A stretch of 64,000 nt of DNA, taken from Sipunculus nudus (Eukaryota; Annelida; Sipuncula; Golfingiida; Sipunculidae). This document shows positions 1 to 12,855 of this stretch, piece after piece (position 1 is the first letter of the stretch; each line of letters opens with the position of its first letter). The stretch lies in NCBI GenBank assembly GCA_026874595.1, contig CM049315.1, positions 35,604,164 through 35,668,163 of the forward strand. The letters run 5' to 3'. The position numbers and the translations under genes are program-made. The notes beneath the pieces were generated by a model that saw only the letters and a list, made by a program, of their open reading frames with translations, made no database searches and was not told the origin of the DNA.

Positions 1-1893
1 GTAAATCTGTTGACGTGTGTCGCCCGGTCGCTTCTATACCAGTAATCTCCACTGATCCAGGCCTTGCAAACGCCTTGAACTACCTTATCAGCCGATCAAA
101 CAACAGTACCGTCTAACGCAGTAATCAATTACAAAGGACAAAGTTTGCATAAGCATAATATGAATGTCTTGGAATGTAATTGGAATTTCTCTTAGCAATA
201 ATATCGTATCGTTGTTCTGGGCTTAAAATATGATAATAATCGCCACATGAAGTTATGCGGGCTCCAGGAGCGGTCTTTTTCAGTAAAATAACTGTATTGG
301 AAATGTAATTGGAATTTCTCTTAGCAATAATGTCATGCCGTTTTTCTAGGCTTAAAATATGATAATAACCGTCATATGATGTTAAGCGGACTCCAGGAGC
401 GATGTCTTTTTGAGTAACAGAAATAATTAAGTTTCATATAATACTGCTCAATAAAGTGACAAAAAAGTGAAGTTGAAACGTCTATATATAATTTTATTAC
501 CTGGGAGAAAAGCATATAACGTGTAAACTGATCTAATAATTTAAGTACTTCAATTTTTGCATGTGCAAGATAGTGCTTTATAAAGTTACACTAACTTACG
601 ATATGACTTGTTTACAGAATTCGCGTTTATACCTTGATTTATACAAATTCAAAGTATTATCTCAGAACACTACTTGTGATCTCCTGACTGTTAGATGAAA
701 TTTGTTATGTCTCGTTTTTCACCTTTAGCTCCCATTTATGATAATCATCGGTTAAACGTTTGTTTTGAATGTTGTTTACACTATCCGTAGTACGTTTATC
801 TATATCATCTGAAAAATACATATAAAAGAATCCTTAATATCCTAGACTTCAATCAGAAATGCCGGTGGAATTCAGGTAAATACAGTTATACTCACATAAA
901 TATTTGGTTCGGTTTCAAAATCTATTAAATTAGTAAATATTGACGCATAAAAATTTAATCTGTAACTAACTCTGTAATTTCTCAAACATTACACAGTATC
1001 ACTGATCACATTCAAGACTGCTTGAATAGACACCCATGGCATAATATCCATCTATAAATAATTGAAGAAACTACTGCAGATTGTAATATCTTATTACAAC
1101 CTTCAGTCACCTGTGGTTTAAACCCCTTAGATATACTTTACTTTCAGTTAAAAGGATTACTATCCTGCAAATAGTTACCTCTGTCACCCTGCACACACAA
1201 CCAATAGTATTTAACTCATTCATTTCAAGATTAAACCATGTTCATAAAAATACTGCATTGATTACCACATACTAGGAAATACGCAATGAATCGAAATGCA
1301 TTAAAAACGCGATAAACCAAGGTTATAATTATCTCATAAAAGAGTATTTTTGGAAGATATCTCGTTATTCTCATACCAATATTCCTATCTCAAATGGGTT
1401 AAGTAGAAGAATAAGTCATCAATAAATGATTAATATCCAATAACAGTGCTGAAAGAATACACTTGGATCCAATTTTCTCTTTAGATAAACCTTCTAACAA
1501 AACTAGGAATTTGCGCGGCAAAATCATGTCTTACAAGACAATGTGTTACAGACACACGTATTTAACCCTGTCCTATCACAAACGCTTCTTGCAGCCAAGT
1601 TCTGCTGCTTTACATAGAGTCAAGTGCCGACAATAAACTGCCATACGCGACCAAGACCGGTGCAAGCAAAAGTACTAAGTACAAATGTGCGGAAGTGTCT
1701 TATCACGTACAATGAAAATACTAAATTTACTACCTTAAGCAATACAAGAACATTTATACAGTACTAAACTTGTGTTGTAGAAACCTAATCGCGTTTCTTG
1801 GCTCTAAATCCAATACACTATTATCTAGTGCTGATCTTAGCAAATGAACTGGATTTCGATGTTGTCCTGCTCCTTTCTTGTCGATCGTCTAAC

Positions 1894-2003
1894 CACTGAT
1901 TGGTTATCATAAACATATGTTCTTGTTTGGCCCAGGTGGTGATTGACATAAGCTCTGCTCCTCTTTGTCGGCAATATGCCTCTGCATCCTTAAACATGTA
2001 GCG
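1894..2003 (-). CDS. C-type lectin-like domain exon (copy A)
   Basis: Translated on the minus strand, this stretch reads MFKDAEAYCRQRGAELMSI and continues TTWAKQEHMFMI. That is the alpha-helix signature of C-type lectin-like domains, F-x-D-A-x-x-Y-C-x-x-x-G-A-x-L-x-S-I followed by Q/E-x-x-F-I. C-type lectins are usually secreted or membrane-bound carbohydrate receptors, and in molluscs they are often immune genes. The exon start is placed after an AG at 2004-2005, because an in-frame stop lies just upstream. The end is placed at a weak GTTAGA donor (1888-1893); the frame stays open beyond it, so the end is uncertain. No convincing exons for the first CTLD cysteine or the WND/second-half motifs were found. 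A stretch near positions 20-110 reading AWISGDYWYRSD on the same strand could be a downstream exon, but this is weak. It may be an isolated exon of a broken gene. Confidence 0.65.
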
Positions 2004-4234
2004 CTTGGTGTTTCAACAAGGAAGCATACAACCTGGCCAATTTATATTTAAATCGTGGCTGAATTCATTCGGGCACCCTAAAATTTCAAATTAAAGCTCA
2101 CTTTAATCAAAATCTGAGAGTATGAAATTCTGTGTATTTAACTCATGGTGGAAACATTTTATTTTAATTTTTTTACAATTAAAAAATAATATCGATTATT
2201 CAATTCTTAAGATTTTTTATCGGCGTAAATAAAGTGTTAAGTCATATATGAAATTAGCCAACAGATCACTGTGCCTTTCTGAAACTTCCAGTCCCTATGG
2301 AGGCCAAAGATACGGACCCATCATAGGCACTTGACAGGAACGAAATTATGTTAGACATAGACATGAGAAAAGAGAAAGATGTACATTTAATCTGTCTACG
2401 CCTCCGTATATTAGACTAGAGACCAACTCTTGAAGAGACCTGACAAATTCAATCTGATAAATAGGGCACTTGTTGGTCAATATAACCCCCCCCCCGAGTC
2501 CCATATGCCGTTTGATTTTAAATATAACCAGCAGATGTCGCAAGTATATGTGTGTATATATACCTGTGCCGTTGACACAGGCATTTAGGATGGAGTGGTA
2601 TATGTCAAGGACGCCTGTTTGAACACATATATTATACACACAAGTTAACATTGATATCTGAACGAGTATTGATGAAAGTCCCACCGGTAGGCTTATAAAT
2701 CTAATCATTTGAGATAGAACGTTTAATCTGTGTCTGAAAAACTGCACATATTAACTGTTAAGATTACACTTAAGAAGAAAAAACAAATATATTGGTGCGC
2801 AAATCTAAGGTGAGGTCAGATTTTAGACCTAACACCTTCATGACACTTTCAAATTAGAAACTTCGTTGTAATACAAATAACGTTCGTGTGCTAATGAATG
2901 GACTATCCGGTTAAAATTTTATTTTTCAGGGGGCAAATAATTGTTTGTTTTACGAAAAACATCTTTAATAGGGTCACGTAACAAATCAAGTTATTTTTTT
3001 TCTCGCAATAAAGTAATAATAGTTTCACATAATGATCAAATTATGTATGAAGTACAGTATTATTTGCATTTATATTGGCAAAATTCCTGATTATTGGTAA
3101 AAGTTTAAATCTTACCAGCAGAGATTGGGAGTATTTATCTATACCATCACAGTTTAAAATGGCACCACATTTTATCTATAACCTTTACTAATATAACTGA
3201 TCATATCTGAATAATAAAACTTATTGTATCAGATATGTAAATATGAATTATATTGTGCAATACAGAAGCACGTTTACAGTTACAACAATTCATGATATGT
3301 AATGGCCATTGGCATACTGTTTCAATTGAGGCCTGGGGTAAGATGGCCCGAGTAATAAATTCCGCCAATCAGTTCAACCATACGTTGACTCCTTTGACAT
3401 TTAATTAATTAAGCTCCTTCTGAGTCAGAACGCTTTCAAGGGGCGGATATAACTTCGAAGGTTGGAACGTTGAACTTCAGCACCACAATATTGGTTCAGA
3501 CGAGATAAAAAATCCCTATTTTCCTTCATTTGAAGTGGTTGTTAGGTGAGTATTTAAACAGTCCATTTGGCTTAATTCTAGTTCTTGCAGAAATAATTAT
3601 ATAATCATTTGAGATGTAAATATTATACTGTTTCGGCTGGGCAATGTCCTATTGCACTTTGGGAGTGGGTGTAGGACTAAAAATACTTAGAGGAGAAAAC
3701 TTCCCTTGAGAACACCCCCTTCTTCCACCCTTGGACGTCATTCTGTTTATTTCACTAACAAAATAAAGGCCTGGTTTTAATTCTCGAAATTCTACATGAA
3801 TTATTCAAGTTGTGCTTAATTATTTAGGTTCCAATGTGTCGTAGACACGAATGAATCAGGCCATATTATCAGTAATCTTTTTAAGTCATTTATTTCTGAA
3901 TGATTTCACTTTGTCAATATTTGAGAAACTGTCACAGAATTATTATCATATATTTTTACATGCACACATTGTGAATAGCAATGAGTATTATACTACGAAT
4001 GTATTGTTAGCTTCAAAGAATGAGGCGCGGATATTAATTATGCAAAGTCTATCCAAAAAACGAATGGCGGCTCTGACAATTTATTAATTAAGCTCCTACT
4101 GAGTCAGAACGCTTCCAGGGGGCGGGTATAACTTCGAAGGTTGGAACGTTAGAACTTCTGCACCACAATATTGGCTCAGACCGGGATCACAAATACCTTA
4201 CTTTCCGATCATTTGAAGTGGTCTTTAGGTGAGG

Positions 4235-4237
<3 letters not shown>

Positions 4238-4279
<42 letters not shown>

Positions 4280-4303
4280 TATATATATATATTGTGTGTG
4301 TGT

Positions 4304-4348
<45 letters not shown>

Positions 4349-4349
4349 T
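4238..4349. repeat. TA/TG microsatellite in copy A
   Basis: Long TA tract interrupted by short TG runs. The same microsatellite sits at the equivalent place in copy B (14388) and in the degenerate copy C (23382), after the same flanking sequence, so it predates the duplications. The open frame through it is an artefact of low complexity. Confidence 0.95.
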
Positions 4350-4822
4350 TGTGTTACAGTAAATATGTAAAATAAGTCAACTGAGTGAACCAGGAAACTT
4401 TTAAATTAAATGACAATTCATTCAGTCATCTTATACCATGACTAAAATTTTCAGGCATTTCACAATGAAACATCAGTGACCTTACACGATACATTGACTG
4501 AAAGGAAAACAAGAGTGAAACACTTCATTGTTATGAAATAAGAAATATGTAAACGGCATTTCATTTATACTTTGCTTTTGCCAAATAATATATTTTAAAT
4601 CATATTTTTGCAGAGTTAAACGTTTTATTTATCAAAACTATCCATTTGGCTTAATTCTAGTTCTTGCCGAAATAATTATGTAATCATATCAGATGTTAAT
4701 ATTATACTGTCTGAGTTGGGCAATGTCCTACTTCACTTTGGGAGTGGGTGTAGGACTAAACTTACTTAGGGGAGAAAATTTCCCTGAGAACACTTGCCCT
4801 ACCATTGGACGTGCTTCCGTGT

Positions 4823-6950
4823 TTTTTTAGTTCAGCTGACTGTAAGTCATCTGAGCTATAGCGGTCACTCTTTTTCTCGTCCGTCAGGCCGTCTCCCCGT
4901 TAACAAGGCACACATCGTAACCACTGGATCTGGAATCTTCTAACTTTTACATCTAGAGAGGTCCATGAAAAATCTCCTTGGAAACCTGGAATTAGGTCTC
5001 TGTTACCCATATTCTTTAAGCTAGACTGGTGGCGCCACCTGTATTTTTTCTATTTTATACGTTTTTTCTCTATTTTTGATACCTTAAAAGATTCCGTCAT
5101 CTGTTAACAGGGCACAAATCATAAACGCTGGACCTGGAATCTTCTAAATTTACATACAGTTAGGTCCATAAAATGTCTCCTTAAAAAATCTAGAATTAGG
5201 TCTCTGTTAGCCAAATTCTGTTTGCTATGGGGCTCCGAAATACCCCCGGAATAATGAAAAATTTAATACAAAAGCTCAAATATCTGAACAACTAATGCTT
5301 TGATCACCATGATTCTTTGTATGTATATTGATCATAGAGTGTTTTATCAGTTTCTGCAACTTGTGGCCCCATCTGGTTTTTTTTTTCGATTTTAAACGAT
5401 TTTTTATTCTCTTTTTTTGTGACCTTAAAAGATGCCGTCATCTGTTAACGGGGCAAAAATCGTAAACACTAGACCTGAAATCTTCTAACTTTATGTCCAG
5501 TTAGGTCCATAAAAAGTCTCCTAGGAATCCTGGAATTAGGTCTCTGGTACCCATATTCCTCAAGCTATGGGGCTCCGAAGTACCCCCCAGAATAATGAAA
5601 AATTTGATACAAATTCTCAAATATCTGAACAGCTAATGCATTGATCGCCATGACTCTTTGCATGGAAATTGATCATGGACTGTTTCATCCGTTTATGCAG
5701 ACTGGATGCGCCACCTGTACTTTGTCGATTTTTTACGGTTATTTTTCTACATTTTTGAGACCTCAAAAGAAGCTGTCATCTGTTAACAAGGCACAAATCG
5801 TAACCGCTAGATATGGAATCTTCTCACTTTACATCCAGAGAGATTTATAAAAAGTCTTCTTGGAAACCTGGATTTAGGTCCTGTTACCCATATTCTACAA
5901 GCTATGGGGCTCTGAAGTACACCCCCCCCCCGAGGATCATCTAAAATTTGATACAAAAGCTCAAGTATCTGAACAACTAATGCATTGATTCATTGATTGG
6001 ATATTGATCATGGAGTGTTTCATCAGTTTCTGCGCACCGGTTGCGCAACCTGTATTTTTTCGATTTTATATGAATTTTTGTTTGTATTATTGAGACCTCA
6101 AAAGATGCCGTCATCTGTTCACAGGGCACAAATCGTAACCGCTAGACCCGGAATCTTCTCACTTTAGAATCCAGAGAGGTCCATAAAAAGTCTTCTTGGA
6201 AACCTGGAATTAGGTCTCTGTTACCCATATTCTTCCCGCTTTTGGGCTCCGTAGTACCCCCCAGAATAACGAAAAATTTATACAAAAGCTCAAGTATCTG
6301 CACAACAAACGCATTGATAACCAATGTTCTTTGCATTGATACTAATCATGAGTTTCATTAGTTTCTGCAGACTGGTCGCGCCGCCTGTATTTTTTCGATT
6401 TTTTTATAATTTGTTTTTCTTTATTTTGAGAACTTAAAAGATCTGTTGACAGGGCACAAATCGGAACCGCTACACCTGGAATCTTCTCACTTTACATCCC
6501 GAGAGGTCCATGAAAGGTCTTCTTAAAAACCTTAAATAAGGTCTCTGTTACCCATATTCTTCAAACTTTTTGGCTCCGAAGTAACCCCTGGAATAATGAA
6601 AAATTTGATACAAAAGTATCTGAACAACAGATGCAATGATCACCATGATTCTTTGCATTGAAACTAATCATGGAGTGTTTCATCAGTTTCTGCAGACTGG
6701 TGGCGCCTAATGTATCCTTCGTTTTTTGTACGCTTTTTTGAGACCTTAAAAGACGCCGTCATCTGTTAAAAGGGCACAAATCTTAATGACTGGACTTAGA
6801 ATCTTCTGTTTCGACATGCAGGGAGACCCGTTAAAAGTCTCCTTGTAAACCTGGAATTAGGTCTGGGAGCTGTGAACTATGGGGCTCCGAAGTACCTCCT
6901 CCCCCCGAGAATAATGAAAAATTTGATACTTAGCTCAAGTATCTGAACAA
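4823..6950. repeat. Tandem array of ~335-bp units (array 1)
   Basis: The phrase GTTAACAGGGCACAAATC or a close variant recurs near 4900, 5105, 5445, 5782, 6117, 6450 and 6766, giving a step of about 316-340 bp after a shorter first step. Each unit also contains a phrase like GGTCTCTGTTACCCATATTC and a phrase like GTTTCATCAGTTTCTGCAGA. The array begins with a segment resembling TTTAGTTCAGCTGACTGTAA and a run of CGTCCGTC-like bases, which also opens several dispersed copies elsewhere in the window. No coding capacity is maintained between units. Confidence 0.85.
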
Positions 6951-8000
6951 TATCACACTTTGATTTCATTTAGTGGTGTGCGTCGCATCCTCAGACTGAG
7001 TCCTTCTACCGACACATCAGCGATCATATAAGATTACTTGTTGTCACCTCGAATAAAATAACAATTCCAAGCGTACCTACTGACGTTCTTAAATAAATTT
7101 ACATAAAACGGCAGCATTAAAACGTAAGTATATACACATTCCTAATGCAAATATTATATTAAGTCATTCATGTCTTAACGTGGATCAGTCCTCAAGTTAA
7201 AGCAATGATCATATATGTAAGATTATTGTATTGTTAAATACACACTTGTACAGATATTTTGTCGGTTTGATCAATATTACCATAAGCTTTTATTAGTAGA
7301 CTTCACCATGCAACAAACATTATCAACTTACAAGTCATTTAGAAAGAAAACTGCATGAACACGATTGTAATGTGACTTTATTTGTTAGCAAAGAATAGGC
7401 AAATTTACTCATGTTTTTGAAATTCAGTGAACATTTTACCATTCACCACTTTCAAGGGCATCCCTGTAAGAAGGAGTCAAACTGTTCGCTTAATGATATC
7501 AACACCAGTTATGCAAAATATGTTATCTTGAACCTTTTTTAGACCATATCAGCCTTCTTCTGAATGTTGGCTTTCACCTGATGACGGTATAACTAATCGT
7601 CGGAAATAGTCTATTTTATATTATTGTAGGTGATAAAGCATTTGCGGATAAACTACATATAAATATGCATTAATTTATTTGTTAAAAATATTATTAATAT
7701 CAGGAGGACACTGGTGTGTTGGTTTGATTTATTTATTGGTGTTTATCCCCAGTGTAGATAGGAAGAGACAGCAATTATGTACAAATCGGAATACATTATA
7801 ACAACAAAGCAACGATTCGAACTATATGGAATATACAATTTGATCTATATCAAAGATGGTACCCAAAGAAAGATTAAAATTCTAGGCTGATTCTCTAAGA
7901 ATTTAAATTGCTGGATATCAGCCTGTGACTGGGACTCGAAGCACAGAAGGAAGAACTTCCATATATAAACATTAAATCGTACCATAACGTTAATGGAACA
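6951..8000. other. Non-coding stretch after array 1
   Basis: No gene is visible. The stretch about 7120-7290 has a clear relative at 35453-35630. A decayed hammerhead-like motif lies at 7571-7618 and is listed separately. Confidence 0.6.
7571..7618 (+). ncRNA. Decayed hammerhead ribozyme-like motif
   Basis: CTGATGA at 7578-7584 is followed by a short potential stem II (CG at 7585-7586 with CG at 7601-7602, plus a G-T pair), GAAA at 7603-7606, and a three-pair stem III, ATA with TAT, around the loop GTC. The sequence before the core (TTCAC) and the stem III loop (GTC) match the intact motif at 59371-59418. The 3' strand that should close stem I is not complementary, so the motif is probably inactive. 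It is best read as a degraded copy of the same Penelope-like element family. Confidence 0.45.
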
Positions 8001-9310
8001 TTTTTTAGCTCTTTGGACTGTAAGTTAACCGAGCTATAGTGATCGGTCAGCGTCCGACGTCCTTCCTTCTGTCTGTCTTTAGACTGGCACTTTTAGACAC
8101 CGTTACAACTAGAAACCTGTAATTGAATATAAAGGGAGATCAATAAAAAATTTCCTTGGAAATCTGAAATTAGGTCACTGTGACCTATACCTTCTGACTT
8201 AAATTTTTAAAATTGATATAAAACCTCCAGTATAGTGATAATTAATGCACAGATTGCCCTGACTTTTGTCTTGAATGATTGCGCCATTTTGTTTAATTAT
8301 TTGCAATTTTACGATATTTTTCTGTTTGGGGACCGTCAAATGACATCAATTATGTCAGTTTTCGACATTACATTCAACTGAGCAATAGTGATTGGCCTGC
8401 GTCTGTCATCTGTCCGTTCGTCTGTCTGTCTTTCTGTACTTGAAAAACTGAAACATTTTGAATATTTTTAACACCTTATTTCAGTTAATAAATTAAATGT
8501 GTAAAAGTATACTTTGATCAACTCATCTCCATACTCTTCCTTTTTTAGCTTAGCTGAGCTAAAGCGATGGGTCATTGTCCGTTGTCCTTCCATCCGGCCG
8601 TCCATTTGCACAACACATCTCAACCGTAAGGACTAGGATCATAAACCCTCTGCGGTCTAAGAGGTATAAAAAATCTTCAGAAGTACCTCCCAGAATAATT
8701 AAAAATTTGATAAAGAAAGCTCCAGTATCTGAACAACTAATGCACTGATCACCAGGATCTATTCATGCATATTGATCACAGAGTGTTTCATTTCCTGTAG
8801 ACTAGTGGCGCCACCTGATTTTTTTCGAATTTTTACGCATTTTGTCTCTATTTTTATTACATCTAAAGATGCGGTCATCAACAGGACACGAGGCGTAACC
8901 ACTGGACCTAGAATCTTCTAACTGGACCAGGGAGGCTCATGAAAAGTCTCCTTTTAATCTTGAAATTAGGTCTGCGTTACACGTATCCTCTGAGCTATGG
9001 GGCCCAGAACTTACCCCCAGAATAATTAAAAATTTTATACAAAAGCTTCAGTATCTGAACAAGTAATGCATTAGTTACCATGATCCTGTGCATGCATATT
9101 AGTCATGTAGCGTTTCATCAGTTTCTGCAGACTTATGGCACCACCCGGAATTTGTACGCATTTTTTTCTCTATTTTTGAGACCTTTAAGGATGGGGGTCG
9201 TCCGTTAACAGGACACGTAACCACTTGACCTAGAGTCTTCGAACTTGATATCCTGGGAGGTCCATTGGAAACCTGATATTAGGTCTCTGTTATCCATATG
9301 TTAAATACCG
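8001..9310. repeat. Two dispersed-repeat copies related to the ~335-bp units
   Basis: A copy begins at about 8007 (TTTTTTAGCTCTTTGGACTG) and a second at about 8541 (TTTTTTAGCTTAGCTGAGCT). Both continue with CGTCCGTC-like sequence and then the units found in array 1: a phrase like AACAGGACACG near 8880 and 9203, and a phrase like GAAATTAGGTCT. They show that the array units belong to a family dispersed in the genome. Confidence 0.75.
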
Positions 9311-9701
9311 GCCACCACATACCAGATATTTCAACATGTAGGAGCATGTATTACTTTTTTTGGACAAATTCAGTCAGGCCTTTTCCTGACTGACATGTGC
9401 TATGGCTCCGATGCACGGATTTCCGTTGAGCATGAGACCTCTGAACATTTCGGACACACTCATAGCGGTAGGTTATACAATTATACAAGGTTATAAATTT
9501 ATGTTTCACCCATGGAACGTAATGCCCCTTCCAAGATCTAGACTTACATCAGAGGACACGAAGGTCCATGTATGGACTACCGAATGGACATTCTAGAATA
9601 GGTCATCTCCAGGGTCCATAGATGACTGCTCTGGTGTCAGCATGCTTTTCATTTAACTTTGTCACTTGCTTTTTAAAGCCTCGCATTTAGTGCAATTTTT
9701 G
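9311..9701. other. End of the 9.7-kb duplication unit, no gene seen
   Basis: Unique-looking sequence that leads directly into copy B. The plus-strand frame 9402-9596 has no recognisable domain and no flanking splice logic. Confidence 0.5.
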
Positions 9702-11592
9702 TAAATCTGTTGACGTGTGTCGCCCGGTCGCTTCTATACCAGTAATCTCCACTGATCCAGGCCTTGCAAACGCCTTGAACTACCTTATCAGCCGATCAAA
9801 CAACAGTACCGTCTAACGCAGTAATCAATTACAAAGAACAAAGTTTGCATAAGCATAATATGAATGTCTTGGAATGTAATTGGAATTTCTCTTAGCAATA
9901 ATGTCGTATCGTTGTTCTGGGCTTAAAATATGATAACAATCGCCACATGACGTTATGCGGGCTCCAGGAGCGGTCTTTTTCAGTAATATAACTGTATTGG
10001 AAATGTAATTGGAATTTCTCTTAGCAATAATGTCATGCCGTTTTTCTAGGCTTAAAATATGATAATAACCGTCATATGATGTTAAGCGGACTCCAGGAAC
10101 AATGTCTTTTTGAGTAACAGAAATAATTAAGTTTCATATAATACCGCTCAATAAAGTGACAAAAAAGTGAAGTTGAAACGTCTATATATAATTTTGTTGC
10201 CTGGGAGAAAAGCATATAACGTGTAAACTGATCTGATAATTTAAGTACTTCAATTTTTGCATGTGCAAGATAGTGCTTTATAAAGTTACACTAACTTACG
10301 ATATGACTTGTTAACAGAATTCTCGTTTATACCTTGATTTAGTTCTAACATTATACAAATTCAAAGTATTATCTCAGAACACTTCTTGTGATGAAATTTG
10401 TTATGTCTCGTTTTACACCTTTAGCTCCCATTTATGATAATCATCGGTTAAACGTTTGTTTTGAATGTTGTTTACAATACCCGTAGTACGTTTATCTATA
10501 TCATCTGAAAAATACATATAAAAGAATCCTTAATATCCTAGACTTCAATCAGAAATGCGGGTGGAATTCAGGTAAATACAGTTATACTCACATAAATATT
10601 TGGTTCGGTTTCAAAGTCGATTAAATTAGTAAATATTGACGCATAAAAAAATTAAATCTGTAACTAACTCTGTAATTTCTTAAACATTACACAGTTTCAC
10701 TGTTCACATTCAAGACTGCATGAATAGACACCCAAGGCATAATATCCATCTATAAATAATTGAAGAAACTACTGCAGATTGTAATATCTTATTACAACCT
10801 TCAGTCACCTATGGTTTAAACCCCTTAGATAATATTTACTTTCAGTTAAAAGGATTACTATCCTGCAAATAGTTACCTCTGTCACCCTGAACACACAACC
10901 AATAGTATTTAACTCATTCATCCCAAGATTAAACCATGTTCATAAAAATACTGCATTGATTACCACATACTAGGAAATACGCAATGAATCGAAATGCATT
11001 AAAAACGCAATAAACCAAGGTTATAATTATCTCATAAAAGAGTATTTTTGGAAGATATCTCGTTATTCTCATACCAATATACCTATCACAAATGGGTTAA
11101 GTAGAAGAATAAGTCATCAATAAATGATTAATATCCAAAAACAGTGCTGAAAGAATACACTTGGATCCAATTTTCTCTTTAGATAAAACTTCTAACAAAA
11201 CTAGGAATTTGCGCGGCAAAATCATGTCTTACAAGACAATGTGTTACAGACACACGTATTTAACCCTGTCCTATCACAAACGCTTCTTCCAGCCAAGTTC
11301 TGCTGCTTAACATAGAGTCAAGTGCCGACAATAAACTTCCATACGCGACCAAGGCCGGTGCAAGCAAAAGTACTAAAGTACAAATGAGCGGAAGTGTCTT
11401 ATCACGTACAATGAAAATACTAAATTTACTACCTTAAACAATACAAGAACATTTATACAGTACTAAACTTGTGTTGTAGAAACCTAATCGCGTTTCTTGG
11501 CTCTAAATCCAATACACTATTATCTAGTGCTGATCTTGGCAAATGAGCTGGATTTCGATGTTGTCCTGCTCCTTTCTTGTCGATCGTCTAAC

Positions 11593-11702
11593 CACTGATT
11601 GGTTATCATAAACATATGTTCTTGTTTGGCCCAGGTGGTGATTGACATAAGCTCTGCTCCTCTTTGTCGGCAATATGCCTCTGCATCCTTAAACATGTAG
11701 CG
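11593..11702 (-). CDS. C-type lectin-like domain exon (copy B)
   Basis: This is the duplicate of the exon at 1894-2003, with the same reading DAEAYCRQRGAELMSI and the same candidate splice borders (acceptor AG at 11703-11704, weak GTTAGA donor at 11587-11592). I saw no difference in the protein-coding part between the two copies. Preservation in both copies fits either a very recent duplication or selection on a lectin gene cluster. As in copy A, the partner exons needed for a full CTLD were not found, so a functional gene is not proven. Confidence 0.65.
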
Positions 11703-12369
11703 CTTGGTGTTTCAACAAGGAAGCATACAACCTGGCCAATTTATATTTAAATCGTGGCTGAATTCATTCGGGCACCCTAAAATTTCAAATTAAAGCTCAC
11801 TTTAATCAAAATCTGAGAGTATGAAATTCTGTGTATTTAACTCGTGGTGTAAACATTTTATTTAAAACTTTTTACAATTAAAAAATAATATCGATTATTC
11901 AATTCTTAAGATTTTTTATCGGCGTAAATAAAGTGTTAAGTCATATATGAAATTAGCCAACAGATCACTGTGCCTTTCTGAAACTTCCAGTCCCTATGGA
12001 GGCCAAAGATACGGACCCGTCATAGGCACTTGACAGGAACGAAATTATGTTAGACATTGACATGAGAAAAGAGAAATATGTACATTTAATCTGTCTACGC
12101 CTCCGTATATTAGACTAGAGACCAACTCTAAAAGAGACCTGACAAATTCAATCTGATAAATAGGGCACTTGTTGGTTAATATAACCCCCCCCCCCCGAGT
12201 CCCATATGCCGTTTGATTTTAAATATAACTAGCAGATGTCGCAAGTATATGTGTGTATATATACCAGTGCCGGTTACACAGGCATTTAGGATGGAGTGGT
12301 ATATGTCAAGGACGCCTGTTTGAACACATATATTATACACACAAGTTAACATTGATATCTGAACGAGTA

Positions 12370-12855
12370 ACTAGATAAAGGAGCACGCACATAAACACGC
12401 AACAATAGCCTGAGGAAAGGATTTAGGCGGAAGGGGGTGTTAGGAGCAATAAGCAGATTTGAGGTTGACAAGCTTGAGAAATTGTGAAGGTGTTTGAGAG
12501 GGGGTGGTCCGGAGTCGTGGATTTTCTTTTATATCTTAATGTACAGAATTCATATGTTTTAGTACATTAAATGGTCAACAATCATAAAAAGATAAAAAAG
12601 TCAATGAATTAAAAATTTATTTACATTGTATATAAAGCGTTGTTAAAGGCAAAGTCTGTAATAATGGGTTATGTTGCAGATATAAAATCTAGTACCACAT
12701 AAAATCACTTGAGGCGGCATTAAACTTTTGATTCCTAAAATTGGAGATTAAACTTTTCGTATCCACTTACTGGTAGAATTTCAGACCTCATCGTTATAAA
12801 TCTCCACTTTAAGAATTGTCCATATTACAGGCGAAATTTAGCTTTAAGGATAAGG
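12370..12855. other. Segment present in copy B, missing from copy A
   Basis: In copy A the flanks (GAACGAGTA and ATTGATGAAAG) are joined directly. A related segment is present at the matching place in the older copy C (about 21600-22060, including a G-rich stretch and TATGGACTTT-like sequence). The simplest reading is a deletion in copy A rather than an insertion in copy B. Confidence 0.65.

Larger units (their letters stand above)
1..5600. repeat. Segmental duplication, copy A (left end cut by window)
   Basis: The first base of the window matches position 9702, and the two stretches then stay nearly identical, with only occasional mismatches by eye, to about 5600 here and about 15740 in the other copy. 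Apart from the lectin exon and the repeats listed separately, no gene is visible. The open frame at 2346-2747 (minus) exists only because this copy lacks a segment kept in copy B, so it is not a gene. The frame at 3851-4087 recurs in copy B and in a third non-coding relative at 16741-16960 with changes that do not look coding. There is a nested internal duplication: about 3390-3730 resembles about 4075-4215 plus 4640-4805. Confidence 0.9.

Noticed and set aside
2346-2747. 133-codon minus-strand frame
   Set aside because: It exists only in copy A because of the deletion relative to copy B, and its content is TG/TA-rich and repeat-derived.
3851-4087. Frame starting MNQAILSVIFLSHLF, also in copy B at 13983
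   Set aside because: The two are simply duplicated DNA. The third relative at 16741-16960 changes in a non-coding manner, and the C-termini differ because of an indel.
4171-4362. Frames rich in YIYIYI at TA microsatellites (also 14321, 23289, 59122, 62303)
   Set aside because: TA repeats translate to YI in one frame and carry no coding evidence.
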